From M55B112 sp040880545 (GTDB lineage Bacteria; Bacteroidota; Bacteroidia; Bacteroidales; GCA-2748055): a DNA stretch of 64,000 nt. Position 1 is the first letter of the stretch; each line of letters starts with the position of its first letter. The translations under genes were made by a program, and so were the position numbers. The DNA lies in assembly GCA_040880545.1 (NCBI GenBank), contig JBBDIE010000099.1:1-64000 (forward strand), written 5' to 3'. Under the pieces are notes generated by a model that had not been told where the DNA came from, made no database searches, and saw nothing but the letters and a program-made list of their open reading frames with translations. Shown in pieces: positions 37,511 through 46,214 of the stretch.

Positions 37511-37819
37511 TTACCTTCCAATTACCATTATGGTCCTGGTCGCCACATCACTTTTGGATCTGTTGCTTGCAACCAGTTCAATGGTAAATTCTCCTGGGTT
37601 GGTATAGGTATGTACCGGATTTGCCAAACTACTGGTGGAGCTATCTCCAAAATCCCACGAATAGGACCTGGCCTCTTCGGTTAGATTTGTAAACGTTACC
37701 TCCTGACCTGCTGTGGATATTTCCGGAGTCCATGTGAAATCCGCCACAGGTTCTTCTTCCCCGCAGGAAACAAAAAGAACAATTGTAACGAGCAACAGAA
37801 ACATCATGAAATTTTTCAT
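37511..37819 (-). CDS. small PKD-domain lipoprotein
   Basis: This 102-aa protein has a lipoprotein signal with Cys at about 19 (VLFVSCGEEE). The rest is one PKD domain: ADFTWTPEISTAGQEVTFTN, then the signature YSWDFGDSSTSS, then HTYTNPGEFTIELVASN. PKD modules are Ig-like spacers or binding domains on exported proteins; a free-standing lipid-anchored one is probably a small surface protein. It lies 92 nt upstream of the HTCS gene on the same strand, but a promoter-like motif between them suggests separate control. Confidence 0.8.
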   Translation of the reverse strand: MKNFMMFLLLVTIVLFVSCGEEEPVADFTWTPEISTAGQEVTFTNLTEEARSYSWDFGDSSTSSLANPVHTYTNPGEFTIELVASNRSKSDVATRTIMVIGR

Positions 37820-37967
37820 GGCTTATATTGTTGGTTTTATCGTACCGGCATATATCCGGCCTTCATCTAAAATTACGAAATTAAAAGAAATTTTTGCAAT
37901 TTATTTAATATTCATTAACTACCTGCCATAAGGATTTCATATAATTTAACTTTCCTGTTATCGTATG

Positions 37968-38012
37968 AAAAAACCCGGAGATAAATCAGAAAAATTTCAT
38001 CTCCAGGTTTTT
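37968..38012 (-). terminator. Rho-independent terminator
   Basis: Plus-strand arms AAAAACCCGGAGAT (ending 37982) and ATCTCCAGGTTTTT (37999-38012) pair over about 14 bp with one mismatch. On the minus strand the stem is followed by a run of T. It lies about 52 nt past the stop of the barrel protein gene at 38064. The mirror A/T runs also make it usable on the plus strand. Confidence 0.75.
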
Positions 38013-38063
38013 CAGAGGCATTTTCATGTAGATTTACTGTGTTCCCTTTTAAGTGAACAAATA

Positions 38064-38918
38064 TCAAAAATGAACCATCAGATATAATCGTCCGGCATTA
38101 AACCCGTTATCGTACATCCTGGTGGTAAATGAAATATTTGACCCCGATGGATTTACAGCCTGCTCGTAAGTAACTACATTGCCTTGTTGAACAGTCTCAT
38201 AGGTAAGATGATCCTGGGTTTCCAGGTTGTATGAACCATAGATTCCCAGCTCACCGCCTATGCTGATCTTGGGTAAAAAGAAATATTCAAAACCGGCAAA
38301 TATTCCGCCATTTACAAAATGACTCCCGGAGTTGACATTCATCAACTGACGGGATGCAGGGTTTGTACCGCCACCATACCAGTTTGTTGATGTGGGATTG
38401 GTATTGGCGGCAGTCATTTGATTGCCCCACTGGTATTCGGTAATTAACTTATCAAAGTAGTATGAAACTGTAACTCCAACAGTTCCGCGAACTTTGTTCA
38501 TATCCCTGAATACCTGGTATCCTGTTCCAATACCGATCCCCCTGCTGACCATTTTTCTCAGATCTTCTACCTGCGCAAGCGGATTCTGGGCTACATTGGC
38601 ATCATCCTGCACATAACTTTTGCTGTAGGAAGTATTTCTGTTTACATAGAGTTCGGCGCGAACCGCGGAGAGGTCAGTCAGAAAATATCTGGCAAAAAGT
38701 GTAGACGTCCCAATATTCAGGGTATTACGGGCATCATGACCGCTAAAGATATTTCCCATAAATTCAAGGTACGGTACTGCATCGATACCAATTGCAAAAT
38801 CACCTGCAACAGGCAAATCTGCATTACCCATGCCAAATCCCCCTTGTGAAGTTTCTTCCTGAGCATTTGTTACCAAACAAAATGCTGTAAGAAACAAAAT
38901 CGTTGTAGTTTTTTTCAT
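38064..38918 (-). CDS. outer-membrane beta-barrel protein
   Basis: The ATG at 38916-38918 (MKKTTTILFLTAFCLVTNAQ) gives a clean signal peptide and a 284-aa product. Alternating-hydrophobicity strands recur (FAIGIDAVPYLEFMGNIFSG, FFLPKISIGGELGIYGSYNL) and the chain ends GRLYLMVHF with a C-terminal Phe, typical of an outer-membrane barrel inserted by BamA. Length and strand pattern suggest roughly 10-12 strands. Ligand or function is unknown. A promoter-like motif precedes it and a strong terminator follows, so it is probably monocistronic. Confidence 0.75.
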   Translation of the reverse strand: MKKTTTILFLTAFCLVTNAQEETSQGGFGMGNADLPVAGDFAIGIDAVPYLEFMGNIFSGHDARNTLNIGTSTLFARYFLTDLSAVRAELYVNRNTSYSKSYVQDDANVAQNPLAQVEDLRKMVSRGIGIGTGYQVFRDMNKVRGTVGVTVSYYFDKLITEYQWGNQMTAANTNPTSTNWYGGGTNPASRQLMNVNSGSHFVNGGIFAGFEYFFLPKISIGGELGIYGSYNLETQDHLTYETVQQGNVVTYEQAVNPSGSNISFTTRMYDNGFNAGRLYLMVHF

Positions 38919-38933
38919 AAGTACATATTTTAT

Positions 38934-38963
38934 GTAAAGTAGTATCATTTAATTAGTTGCAAA
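38934..38963 (-). promoter_or_regulatory. candidate promoter of the barrel protein gene
   Basis: A minus-strand TTTG (38960-38963) stands 18 nt before TACTTTAC (38934-38941), near the Bacteroidota -33/-7 pattern, and 16 nt before the chosen ATG. The -7 box lacks the final TG, so confidence is limited. Confidence 0.35.
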
Positions 38964-39045
38964 TTACATTTATAGTTCCGGGAACTTGTTGCCTCACATC
39001 AAATCAATATTTAACAAATGTTCGGCTACCCCTTATCAGTTATGG

Positions 39046-39531
39046 TTAATTGGTGTATTCTTCCAACACAGAAAATCCAAGTGTGCCATAAAAAATATTT
39101 GTTGTCCCTGCTGTTACGCCACTAAATGTTGAACTGTACTTATAGAGCCTCCATTGCGTGGTAGTCTCATCAACCACATAATCGTGTTCAAAATCATCAA
39201 TTCTCACATAAACTGGTACCCCGTTGTCGGTGGCAGGAACCTCAACAGATACCATTCCATTGGATGTGGTGGCCTCAGTTTTCCATCTGCCCATTCCGGT
39301 AAAATTCGGATTAAGGCTGCTGTAATTTACAGAAATCAGGACCTTCGTTCCGTCTTCGATGGACTCCATACCATCACTGGAAGCATCCAGTTCACCACGC
39401 AGGTACAGTTGGAATGTTGCAGTCTGCGTTGAATCAATTTGGAAGGCAGTGGTTACTATTTCCTTTTCACAACCGGAGAAATAGATCATTGCGCAGATTG
39501 CTGCGCAAACAATAATAATTTGTTTTTTCAT
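39046..39531 (-). CDS. small lipoprotein of unknown function
   Basis: The ATG at 39529-39531 gives a lipoprotein signal (IYFSGCEKE, Cys about 21) and a 161-aa protein; the longer open frame lacks a signal peptide at its start. The mature part is beta-rich (ATFQLYLRGELDASS, GTKVLISVNYSSLNPNFTGMGRW, VPVYVRIDDFEHDY) and looks like an Ig-like or jelly-roll fold. I recognise no family. It is 127 nt upstream of the barrel protein gene on the same strand, which suggests, weakly, an envelope role with it. Confidence 0.65.
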   Translation of the reverse strand: MKKQIIIVCAAICAMIYFSGCEKEIVTTAFQIDSTQTATFQLYLRGELDASSDGMESIEDGTKVLISVNYSSLNPNFTGMGRWKTEATTSNGMVSVEVPATDNGVPVYVRIDDFEHDYVVDETTTQWRLYKYSSTFSGVTAGTTNIFYGTLGFSVLEEYTN

Positions 39532-39800
39532 CTCACAGATTTTTAGGTTTATAAAATTGGTTGACAATAAATTTTTAGTGATATAACAATCCATTGTACA
39601 TCCATGTTTTTTAACAACATGTTAAAATGTTGATAATTAGTTTTTCCAACGGAATTGAGGTAAAAAGGTTACACAGAATGGATATATTGAATTCTTTACC
39701 CTGAATAGGATCGACTACTTCATCCCCCATATCTGGCCGGACATGTGGAGATAAAAAGTTTCGCACTACAATTTGAAAGAATAATTTTTTAACGTCTGGT

Positions 39801-39820
39801 TAACACCGACAGGAATAATA
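39801..39820. repeat. degenerate copy of the tRNA-Arg 3' end (att-like remnant)
   Basis: These 20 bases match 15 of 20 with the tRNA-end copy at 45108-45127, at exactly the same offset (5307 bp) that separates the two long leader repeats. They are therefore positionally equivalent. Taken alone the match would be weak; the shared offset is what supports it. The rest of 39595-39861 is AT-rich and I see no convincing gene in it. Confidence 0.4.
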
Positions 39821-39861
39821 TGCATACTTTTCTTTACAAGTCCTATATAACAATACAGCTG

Positions 39862-40203
39862 ATATTTGATTATCATAGAGTTAGTTATATGAAATTCATT
39901 GTGATTTCAATTTCATTTCAAATGTTTACCCATGTTTACCAAAAATGGAAATTCTTAAAAAAGATTCTCGATGATACCAGTTGAAATCATATTTGTTGGA
40001 CTAGCAATCCAGGAAGGTTAGTCACCTGTTTAAAAAATTCATCCAGGAAATTGTGAGATTCGTTTTTTTATTCTAAATTTATATAGCCAACGTGAATTAA
40101 CTCGTAATCTATTATGCCTAAAACCCTTATCAATCTCAATAAGTGGAAACCTAATTTGCATCTTTGGAGACATGTACAAGGTACATTTTTCCGAGGGGAG
40201 TAC
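39862..40203 (+). repeat. 342-bp leader repeat, copy A
   Basis: This non-coding block is repeated at 45169-45510 with no net insertion or deletion. The core 39914-40154 (241 bp) differs from its partner at only three positions by eye; the edges are less similar. It lies directly upstream of the first island cassette, about 100 nt before its first gene. No long frame is open. Promoter, leader RNA or recombination site are all possible. Confidence 0.9.
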
Positions 40204-40235
40204 TGAAACTTTCCATAAGCAAAATTCAAAAAAGA

Positions 40236-40271
40236 CTCACCCCCGACTCTCTCAAAAGCTTCGAGGGTGAG
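40236..40271. promoter_or_regulatory. hairpin in the leader of cassette A
   Basis: CTCACCCCCGA (40236-40246) and TCGAGGGTGAG (40261-40271) pair over 11 bp with one mismatch, ending 31 nt before the first gene. Read on the minus strand it is followed by CTTTTTTG and would make a terminator; read on the plus strand there is no T run, so it could instead shape the 5' leader. Confidence 0.45.
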
Positions 40272-40302
40272 GAAAACCGAAGTTTAATTAAACATTACAA
40301 AG

Positions 40303-41208
40303 ATGAAGAAAATAATAATAACATTTGTTCTTTCATTATTACTAATAAGTTGTTCCAAAAAAGATACTATTGATGTTCCAATTGTTCTTGACCTTGGATT
40401 CAACTTCGAATATACTAATGCAATACTTAATTTTTCAACAGTGGAAGATTATGAATCAGCAATTACCTATATTAATTCGGATCCCTCGCAAATAAACATT
40501 TTTAACGGAAAAAATGGATTTGTTTCATTGTATTCCATTTCAGAAGAAAGTTTCCTTGATGAAAATTGTGATGAAATAATTTCCTCATTATTAAATGAAA
40601 ATCAGGAAATTATTATTCAAAATGTACAATTCATCTTAGATTTTAATTCACGAACTGTTACGGCAATTAATTTAAATAGTGAAGAATACCTAAAATCTAA
40701 CTCCAAAAGTATTTTTAGCTTCGACGATTATGTATTATTTGAAGTGTTTAGTAAGTCAAATGATGAAAGAGCCTTTAAAAAGGAAATTCTGTTAGATCCA
40801 TGTCCTGGAAAAGACCAAAAATCTTATCAAACAGTCTTCACATATCATGATATTGAATTACGACAGCAATACTTAAAACTTGGAATATATTATTCATTGA
40901 CTGCAAAAATTACAAAAGATTTTCCTGAAGATTATTATATGGCAGTCCAAACATACTGGCAAACATGTTGTTGGCAAAAACTTAATGAAGGAATTGGATC
41001 TGCAACGGAATTCGATGAATGTACCGGCACTTTTGATAATGATGCAAAAGTAAAACCATATTCAAGTTCGAATAGGTTAGCAAAATTTCACTTGAAGGCA
41101 AACTACTATATTTTGGACTCTGAGGATGATCAAGGTAGCACTTTAGGTGATTGGGATCAATATATGAAGTGTGATTGTCCTACTTGCGATGATCTTCTAG
41201 AACTTTAA
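40303..41208 (+). CDS. Cys-rich lipoprotein of unknown function
   Basis: This 301-aa protein has a lipoprotein signal (LLLISCSKK, Cys 17). The C-terminal half is rich in Cys: C167, paired C222-C223 in TYWQTCCWQ, C240, and a terminal cluster C290, C292, C295 in MKCDCPTCDD. The terminal CxCxxC cluster could bind a metal or form disulfides; neither can be shown from sequence. It is the first gene of cassette A, has no counterpart in cassette B, and ends 18 nt before the next gene. Base composition is very AT-rich compared with the flanks. I do not recognise a family. Confidence 0.75.
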   Translation: MKKIIITFVLSLLLISCSKKDTIDVPIVLDLGFNFEYTNAILNFSTVEDYESAITYINSDPSQINIFNGKNGFVSLYSISEESFLDENCDEIISSLLNENQEIIIQNVQFILDFNSRTVTAINLNSEEYLKSNSKSIFSFDDYVLFEVFSKSNDERAFKKEILLDPCPGKDQKSYQTVFTYHDIELRQQYLKLGIYYSLTAKITKDFPEDYYMAVQTYWQTCCWQKLNEGIGSATEFDECTGTFDNDAKVKPYSSSNRLAKFHLKANYYILDSEDDQGSTLGDWDQYMKCDCPTCDDLLEL

Positions 41209-41226
41209 TTCCTTAAATTAACTCTT

Positions 41227-41802
41227 ATGAAAAATGTTAGACCAATACGAATGTATTTACTACTCCTTCTTATGAACATTTATATACTTTTGATAGGTCA
41301 GGAGCAACCACCAAGTCTTTTTATTTCTTCAGGTATAACCTATTTCTCAGAGTTAGATTTGGCAGGTCCAAATATTTCTTTGGACCTGCAATTTCCAATA
41401 AATGATCTTTTTGCGCTAAATGCTGGGATCGAAACTTCTAATGCCCACTCAATTGATTATATTGGAGGAGAAGAGGGTATATACCTAATTAATTTCAATT
41501 CTATCAATAGTAGTATTTCAATTATTCCAATTCATGATAAGAACAATTTTGAGGTAAATATTGGGGGATTATTTCATTATACTGGATATAGTCAATTTCT
41601 ATATAAAGACGTACGTAAATTAGACAATGATCAAATAATACAAATAAGGGAATATCTTGCATCTGGTCGAAGGAAGTTTTCATACCAACTATCGGCAAAA
41701 TACTTTTATTTCAAAGAGAAATATAAATATGGTGTAGAAATCCAATATATAAACTATGCTCAAATCCTTTCATGTTCTTTTTTATTTGGATTCTCTCTTT
41801 AA
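41227..41802 (+). CDS. small barrel-like exported protein (cassette A)
   Basis: This 191-aa protein has an N-terminal hydrophobic signal (MYLLLLLMNIYILLIGQEQ). Alternating beta segments follow (SLFISSGITYFSEL, NISLDLQFPINDLFALNAGIE, FSYQLSAKYFYFKEKYKYGVEIQY) and it ends FLFGFSL, which fits an 8-stranded outer-membrane barrel. It occupies the same slot as the 179-aa protein of cassette B, with little residual sequence identity. The gene is 24 nt upstream of the DUF4249 gene. The function may be accessory to the receptor. Confidence 0.6.
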   Translation: MKNVRPIRMYLLLLLMNIYILLIGQEQPPSLFISSGITYFSELDLAGPNISLDLQFPINDLFALNAGIETSNAHSIDYIGGEEGIYLINFNSINSSISIIPIHDKNNFEVNIGGLFHYTGYSQFLYKDVRKLDNDQIIQIREYLASGRRKFSYQLSAKYFYFKEKYKYGVEIQYINYAQILSCSFLFGFSL

Positions 41803-41826
41803 TGGTATAAGATTCATAAAATAAAA

Positions 41827-42744
41827 ATGAAACGGACAATATTGTATATCTCTTTGGGAATTATTTCCTTAATTCCACTTTGCCTTCTCAATTGTTCAAG
41901 AGAAATACTATTTGATATACCACCAGTAGAGGACGCTATAGTAATTAATGGGCTTTTAGTGGCAGATTCATCATTGAATTTAAAAATTAGCAGAACCTAT
42001 AATATAGGTGAACTGCCAACAGATGACAATTTTAATTACATTGTAGTAGTAGAAACTGATCAGGGAGAAATTGAAGAACTTACTTTAAGTACTGATATCA
42101 CTTTCAGGACCAGTAGTAAATTTCATTCAGGGAATATAGTTAGTTTAAAAACATATTATAAGGATAACATAATTTTTGCTTGCGATACAATTCCTGAAAA
42201 AGCAATCGTAAAGAATATTGAGAGAATTGAGAACGTTGGGATCGATGAGGAAGGAATTCCTTTTTCTCAAGTCATTGTTTCTATAAGTGATATAAACAGT
42301 ACAAATGATTTTTACGAAATCAAACTATCTCTTCTAAATCCTAATAATCAAGGAACTATAGAGCTTAGTCCCTATTCAACAGAAGATCCGATATTAAATA
42401 ACGAAGGTTTACCTTTTTTTATCAGCAGTGCTTTCCCATTCTCTGATAGATTGTTTTCTGAAAAAAATGCTTCCATATTTATAAATTATATGACTCCTAA
42501 AATATACAGGAATGACACTATTGAAGAGATGTTCCCAAATCATAGTATAATTGTTGAAGTAAGAAAAACAAGCTATTCTTATTATCAATACAGAAGAACT
42601 GTTCTAATTCAGGAAATGTCTAAATATCCAGATTTTTGGAACGGAATGGGAAGTCCTATATCCCTTTATTCTAATATTGATGAAGGGTTGGGTATTCTTG
42701 CATCATATTCTTCAATTATTGACACAATCAATTATGAAGAATGA
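41827..42744 (+). CDS. DUF4249 lipoprotein (cassette A)
   Basis: This 305-aa protein has a lipoprotein signal (PLCLLNCSRE, Cys about 23). It shows the DUF4249 pattern: an early IVINGLLVADSSLNLKISRTYNIGE block, beta-rich mid-part, and a late segment with SYYQYRRTVLIQEMSKYPDFWNG and GLGILASYS. DUF4249 proteins are regularly encoded next to a TonB-dependent receptor and are thought to work with it at the outer membrane, much as SusD does with SusC; the ligand is not known. Its stop overlaps the start of the receptor gene by 4 nt (ATGA), indicating translational coupling. Confidence 0.85.
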   Translation: MKRTILYISLGIISLIPLCLLNCSREILFDIPPVEDAIVINGLLVADSSLNLKISRTYNIGELPTDDNFNYIVVVETDQGEIEELTLSTDITFRTSSKFHSGNIVSLKTYYKDNIIFACDTIPEKAIVKNIERIENVGIDEEGIPFSQVIVSISDINSTNDFYEIKLSLLNPNNQGTIELSPYSTEDPILNNEGLPFFISSAFPFSDRLFSEKNASIFINYMTPKIYRNDTIEEMFPNHSIIVEVRKTSYSYYQYRRTVLIQEMSKYPDFWNGMGSPISLYSNIDEGLGILASYSSIIDTINYEE

Positions 42745-45035
42745 AACGTATATTTTTCTTAACAATTATTATACTACTTTATTGTTCCCAAGTATTTGGA
42801 CAGAATAAAGTTATTCGAGGGATTGTTTGTGATATCAGCTCAAATGAAAAGCTAATTGGCGCTACAGTGTACGACCTCACCCAAAGACAAGGTTGTATTA
42901 CTGATCAATATGGATCCTTTAATATTTCATCAAAGAAAGATTCATTGCTTCTTAGATTTTCCTTTGTTGGATATCAAACAGATACGATATTGCTGTACAT
43001 TCAAAAAGATACAATATTAAAAGTTAAAATGAGAAAAGGTGTATCCATTGATGAACTAGTTATTACCAGCAGAGTAAGAGATAATTTGTATTCTCATAAT
43101 TTAAGAAACAGTGAATTATCAAATTTACCTTCAATCGGAGGAGAAATTGATATATTAAAGTCATTTGCAATGTTCCCTGGAATACAAAGTGGAAATGAAG
43201 GATCAAGTGACTTGTACGTAAGAGGAGGAGAAAAAGGGGAAAATCTGATATTAATTGATAATATTCCACTATATTATGTTAATCATCTGGGAAGTTTTGT
43301 TTCGGTATTTAATCCTGAAATAATAAATCATGTAACAATTAGTAAATATGGATTCACCCCTTCCTTTGGAGGTAGACTTTCATCTGTGTTGGAAATAGTA
43401 TTGAGAGAAGGAAATAGTGAAAAGATTTCAGGTCAGGGAAGTGTTGGATTAATCTCGTCAAAATTATCAATAGATGGTCCAATTTCTGACAAATTAACAT
43501 TTCTTGTTTCTTATAGAAGAACATATGCCGATGTTTTTACCCGAACATTCATGGCATTAATGAATGATAATTTCTCTTTAGGGTATAATTTCTATGACTT
43601 TAACTTTAAGATCACTTATAAAATTGATGAGAAAAACACAGTTCATGTGTTTAATTATCTGGGAGATGACAATCTGTCCTTTAGGTATAAAAATAGAAAA
43701 GAAGATGAAAGTTCCAGAGTTAAAAATATTTGGGGGAACGCAGTAATTTCATTGAATTTAAATACATTCTTAAATAGTAGGTGGCAACTCCGAAATGATT
43801 TGTATTTTACAAGGTACCGTAAACGGGATGATTTCTCTTATGAACTTAAAAATGACAATCTATTTAATTTTCACAGGACTATTATATCAGGTGTCAGAGA
43901 TATTGGTTTTAAATCAAATATATCATATACACCTATAGGAAACTATACTGTTCAATTTGGAAGTGATTTAAAGTATCATCAATTTGTGCCATCGGAAATA
44001 ATCTATTTTGATAGAATTCGCCTGGCGGAATTGGTATCTACTAGAGAGCTGGAAGCTGCCTTTCATTTGAATAACAAAATAAATTATAATAATATAATTT
44101 TTCAGGAAGCAGGCTTAAGAGCAACATACTATAGTGGATTTGAAGAAACTCAACGTCTATTCTTTGAACCAAGATATAAATCTACTTTAAATATCTCAAG
44201 AGGTCTAACAGTCATATTATCATATGACAGAATGCATCAGTTTGTGCATAATTTAAATTCCTCTGGTAATATAATTAACGCTGAAATATGGATTCCAGTA
44301 AGTGATCAACTTCCTGCTTCAGTATCTGATCAAGTCAGTGGAGGTTTTTTGTATAGTTTTTTGGAAAGCAAGCATCAATTTAGTATTAATATTTATAGAA
44401 AATGGTATTCTAATTTAATTAATTTTAAGGCTGGTGAAATTAGTCTTGCCGGAGATAAGAATTGGGAAAATCGAATTGCCACAAATGGCAGTGGAAGTGC
44501 AGAAGGAATTGAATTTCTTTTGCAGAGAAATGCGGGATCTATAACAGGACTATTAGCTTACACATTTTCAAAATCAAAAAGAAAATTTATTGAATTGAAT
44601 AATGGAAATCCTTTTGTTTCAGATTTTGACCGTCCACATGATATAACTTTGAATTTAAATTATTCTATAAATGAAAAATATAATATTAATCTTTTATGTT
44701 TATATAAATCAGGATTACCCGTAACGCTTCCTGTAGGGGCACATTATTCCCTTGACCTTAATGGTACTATTTCAAATAATCCATTTGAAGCATTTATATA
44801 TTCAGATAAAAATGAATATAGAATGCGTCCATATCACCGAATGGATTTAGCTTTTTCCTATAAGAAATTAAAAAAAGGTAAAGAAATTAGATGGGATTTT
44901 TCAATTTATAACGTCTATAATAGGTTTAATCCTTACTTTTTGTTTGTTGAATCTGATGAATCAAAGAAAATGATAATAAAAGAACAAAGCTTTTTCCCTA
45001 TTATTCCCTCATTAAGTTATCAGATTAAGTTTTAA
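42741..45035 (+). CDS. TonB-dependent receptor (cassette A)
   Basis: This 764-aa outer-membrane receptor has a signal peptide and a carboxypeptidase-D-like domain (IRGIVCDISSNEKLIGATVY, FVGYQT). A plug follows with LPSIGGEIDILKSFAMFPGIQ, SDLYVRGGEKGENLILIDNIPLY and FGGRLSSVLEIVLREGN. A barrel containing the DFDRPHDITLNLNY block leads to the C-terminal SLSYQIKF with terminal Phe. It is shorter than SusC (about 1000 aa) and of the type paired with DUF4249. It should take up an unknown ligand with TonB/ExbBD energy. About half of the plug residues match the cassette B receptor by eye; the remainder is more divergent. Confidence 0.93.
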   Translation: MKRIFFLTIIILLYCSQVFGQNKVIRGIVCDISSNEKLIGATVYDLTQRQGCITDQYGSFNISSKKDSLLLRFSFVGYQTDTILLYIQKDTILKVKMRKGVSIDELVITSRVRDNLYSHNLRNSELSNLPSIGGEIDILKSFAMFPGIQSGNEGSSDLYVRGGEKGENLILIDNIPLYYVNHLGSFVSVFNPEIINHVTISKYGFTPSFGGRLSSVLEIVLREGNSEKISGQGSVGLISSKLSIDGPISDKLTFLVSYRRTYADVFTRTFMALMNDNFSLGYNFYDFNFKITYKIDEKNTVHVFNYLGDDNLSFRYKNRKEDESSRVKNIWGNAVISLNLNTFLNSRWQLRNDLYFTRYRKRDDFSYELKNDNLFNFHRTIISGVRDIGFKSNISYTPIGNYTVQFGSDLKYHQFVPSEIIYFDRIRLAELVSTRELEAAFHLNNKINYNNIIFQEAGLRATYYSGFEETQRLFFEPRYKSTLNISRGLTVILSYDRMHQFVHNLNSSGNIINAEIWIPVSDQLPASVSDQVSGGFLYSFLESKHQFSINIYRKWYSNLINFKAGEISLAGDKNWENRIATNGSGSAEGIEFLLQRNAGSITGLLAYTFSKSKRKFIELNNGNPFVSDFDRPHDITLNLNYSINEKYNINLLCLYKSGLPVTLPVGAHYSLDLNGTISNNPFEAFIYSDKNEYRMRPYHRMDLAFSYKKLKKGKEIRWDFSIYNVYNRFNPYFLFVESDESKKMIIKEQSFFPIIPSLSYQIKF

Positions 45036-45103
45036 TCCAGATATTGTCATTAAGAAAAAACATAATCTTTAACATATTGATTGTTAAGTACTTTTAAATA
45101 CAT

Positions 45104-45123
45104 CTTGTAGCTCCAACAGGACT
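45104..45123. repeat. copy of the tRNA-Arg 3' end (att-like)
   Basis: CTTGTAGCTCCAACAGGACT here is identical over 20 bases to 49746-49765, which covers the 3' end of the tRNA-Arg gene and its flank. It stands between the receptor of cassette A and the leader repeat of cassette B. Such duplications of a tRNA 3' end are the usual trace of tyrosine-recombinase integration. Confidence 0.75.
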
Positions 45124-45168
45124 AATTTTACCATTATTTCCCATATTTCCTGTCGTAATACATAATCT

Positions 45169-45510
45169 ATATCTGATTATCATAGAGTTAGTTACTCTAA
45201 ATTCACTATGATTTCAGATCCATTTCAAATGTTTACCCATGTTTACCAAAAATGGAAATTCTTAAAAAAGATTCTCGATGATACCAGTTGAAATCATATT
45301 TGTTGGACTAGCAATCCAGGAAGGTTAGTCACCTGTTTAAAAAATTCATCCAGGAAATTGTGAGATTCGTTTTTTTATTCTAAATTTATATAGCCAACGT
45401 GAATTAACTCGTAATCTATTATGTCTAAAACCCTTATCAATCTTAATAAGTAGAAACCTAACCTGAACCGTTGGGGACATGTACAAGGAGCATTTTTCCA
45501 GGGGGAGTAT
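45169..45510 (+). repeat. 342-bp leader repeat, copy B
   Basis: This is the partner of 39862-40203 at a constant offset of 5307 bp; core 45221-45461. It precedes cassette B by about 165 nt. Between the repeat and the first gene I see only a hairpin (45560-45606). Confidence 0.9.
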
Positions 45511-45559
45511 TATAAAGTGATTCAATCATACTGAATCTGCTATTATGCAAGTTACCAAC

Positions 45560-45606
45560 ATCTTAACACCTTCGATTAATCTTTGATATTTCGGAGGTGT
45601 TAAGAT
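45560..45606. promoter_or_regulatory. hairpin in the leader of cassette B
   Basis: ATCTTAACACCTTCG (45560-45574) pairs with CGGAGGTGTTAAGAT (45592-45606) over 15 bp with one wobble. It sits 69 nt before the first gene, comparable in place to the hairpin of cassette A though unlike it in sequence. No T run follows on either strand. Confidence 0.45.
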
Positions 45607-45675
45607 TAACTAAATTAATAAAGCTTGTCTTGGACTTCAAAATAAATTATGATGAAATAAATAAATTGCTTGAAA

Positions 45676-46212
45676 ATGATAAAACACTTATTACTAATAT
45701 TATCTGTTTTTATTTCACAGAATATAATTGCACAAATTGGGCAGAATAAGTACAATTATGAAATAGGCATCGGTATATCTGATTTTGGGGAGTTTCTTAA
45801 TTATAAGACAACCAAAGGGGTTATTAATCTCAATACAAATTTCTGGCTTTCAAAACATGTTGATGTAGGAGTACAAGCAGGTATTGGAAGACAATTTGAT
45901 CAATATGGAACAGTCACCAATAACTCAATTGGAATGTATTTATTCAAGTATTCAACAATTAGTAGATTTCACTTTTTACAGCTTCCAATTAAATCTCAAG
46001 ATTCAAAAATAGATTTCTATTTAAAGGGGATATTGGGAGGACAAACTGTAAAAAGGGTCGAAGAATTTACTTCCCCTAATGTTAACACGGAGGTTGATTA
46101 TGGAATATATTTCGGAATAAGATATAACCCGATTTGGCTACTAGGTATTTATGGTGAAATCGGGGCAGGCAGGTTCTCTTATTCGCAATTTGGTCTATCC
46201 CTGAAATTTTGA
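45676..46212 (+). CDS. small outer-membrane barrel-like protein (cassette B)
   Basis: The ATG at 45676 (MIKHLLLILSVFISQNIIAQ) gives a standard signal peptide; an in-frame TTG two codons earlier is less likely. The 178-179-aa product has repeated beta segments with aromatic belts (YNYEIGIGISDFGEFL, HVDVGVQAGIGRQFDQ, IYGEIGAGRFSYSQFGLSLKF) and ends in Phe, fitting a small outer-membrane barrel. It holds the same position as the 191-aa protein in cassette A. The next gene begins 2 nt after its stop. Confidence 0.65.
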   Translation: MIKHLLLILSVFISQNIIAQIGQNKYNYEIGIGISDFGEFLNYKTTKGVINLNTNFWLSKHVDVGVQAGIGRQFDQYGTVTNNSIGMYLFKYSTISRFHFLQLPIKSQDSKIDFYLKGILGGQTVKRVEEFTSPNVNTEVDYGIYFGIRYNPIWLLGIYGEIGAGRFSYSQFGLSLKF

Positions 46213-46214
46213 AC

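Noticed and set aside
39660..39745. A reading frame ending IEFFTLNRIDYFIPHIWPDMWR with protein-like codons
   Set aside because: It has no start with a plausible ribosome site, is under 35 codons, and I cannot match it to a family. It could be a gene remnant but that is not supportable.
39914..39990. A nine-codon frame (MEILKKDSR) conserved in both leader repeats, considered as a leader peptide
   Set aside because: Both copies are almost identical overall, so conservation of the frame carries no information, and no attenuator stem directly follows.
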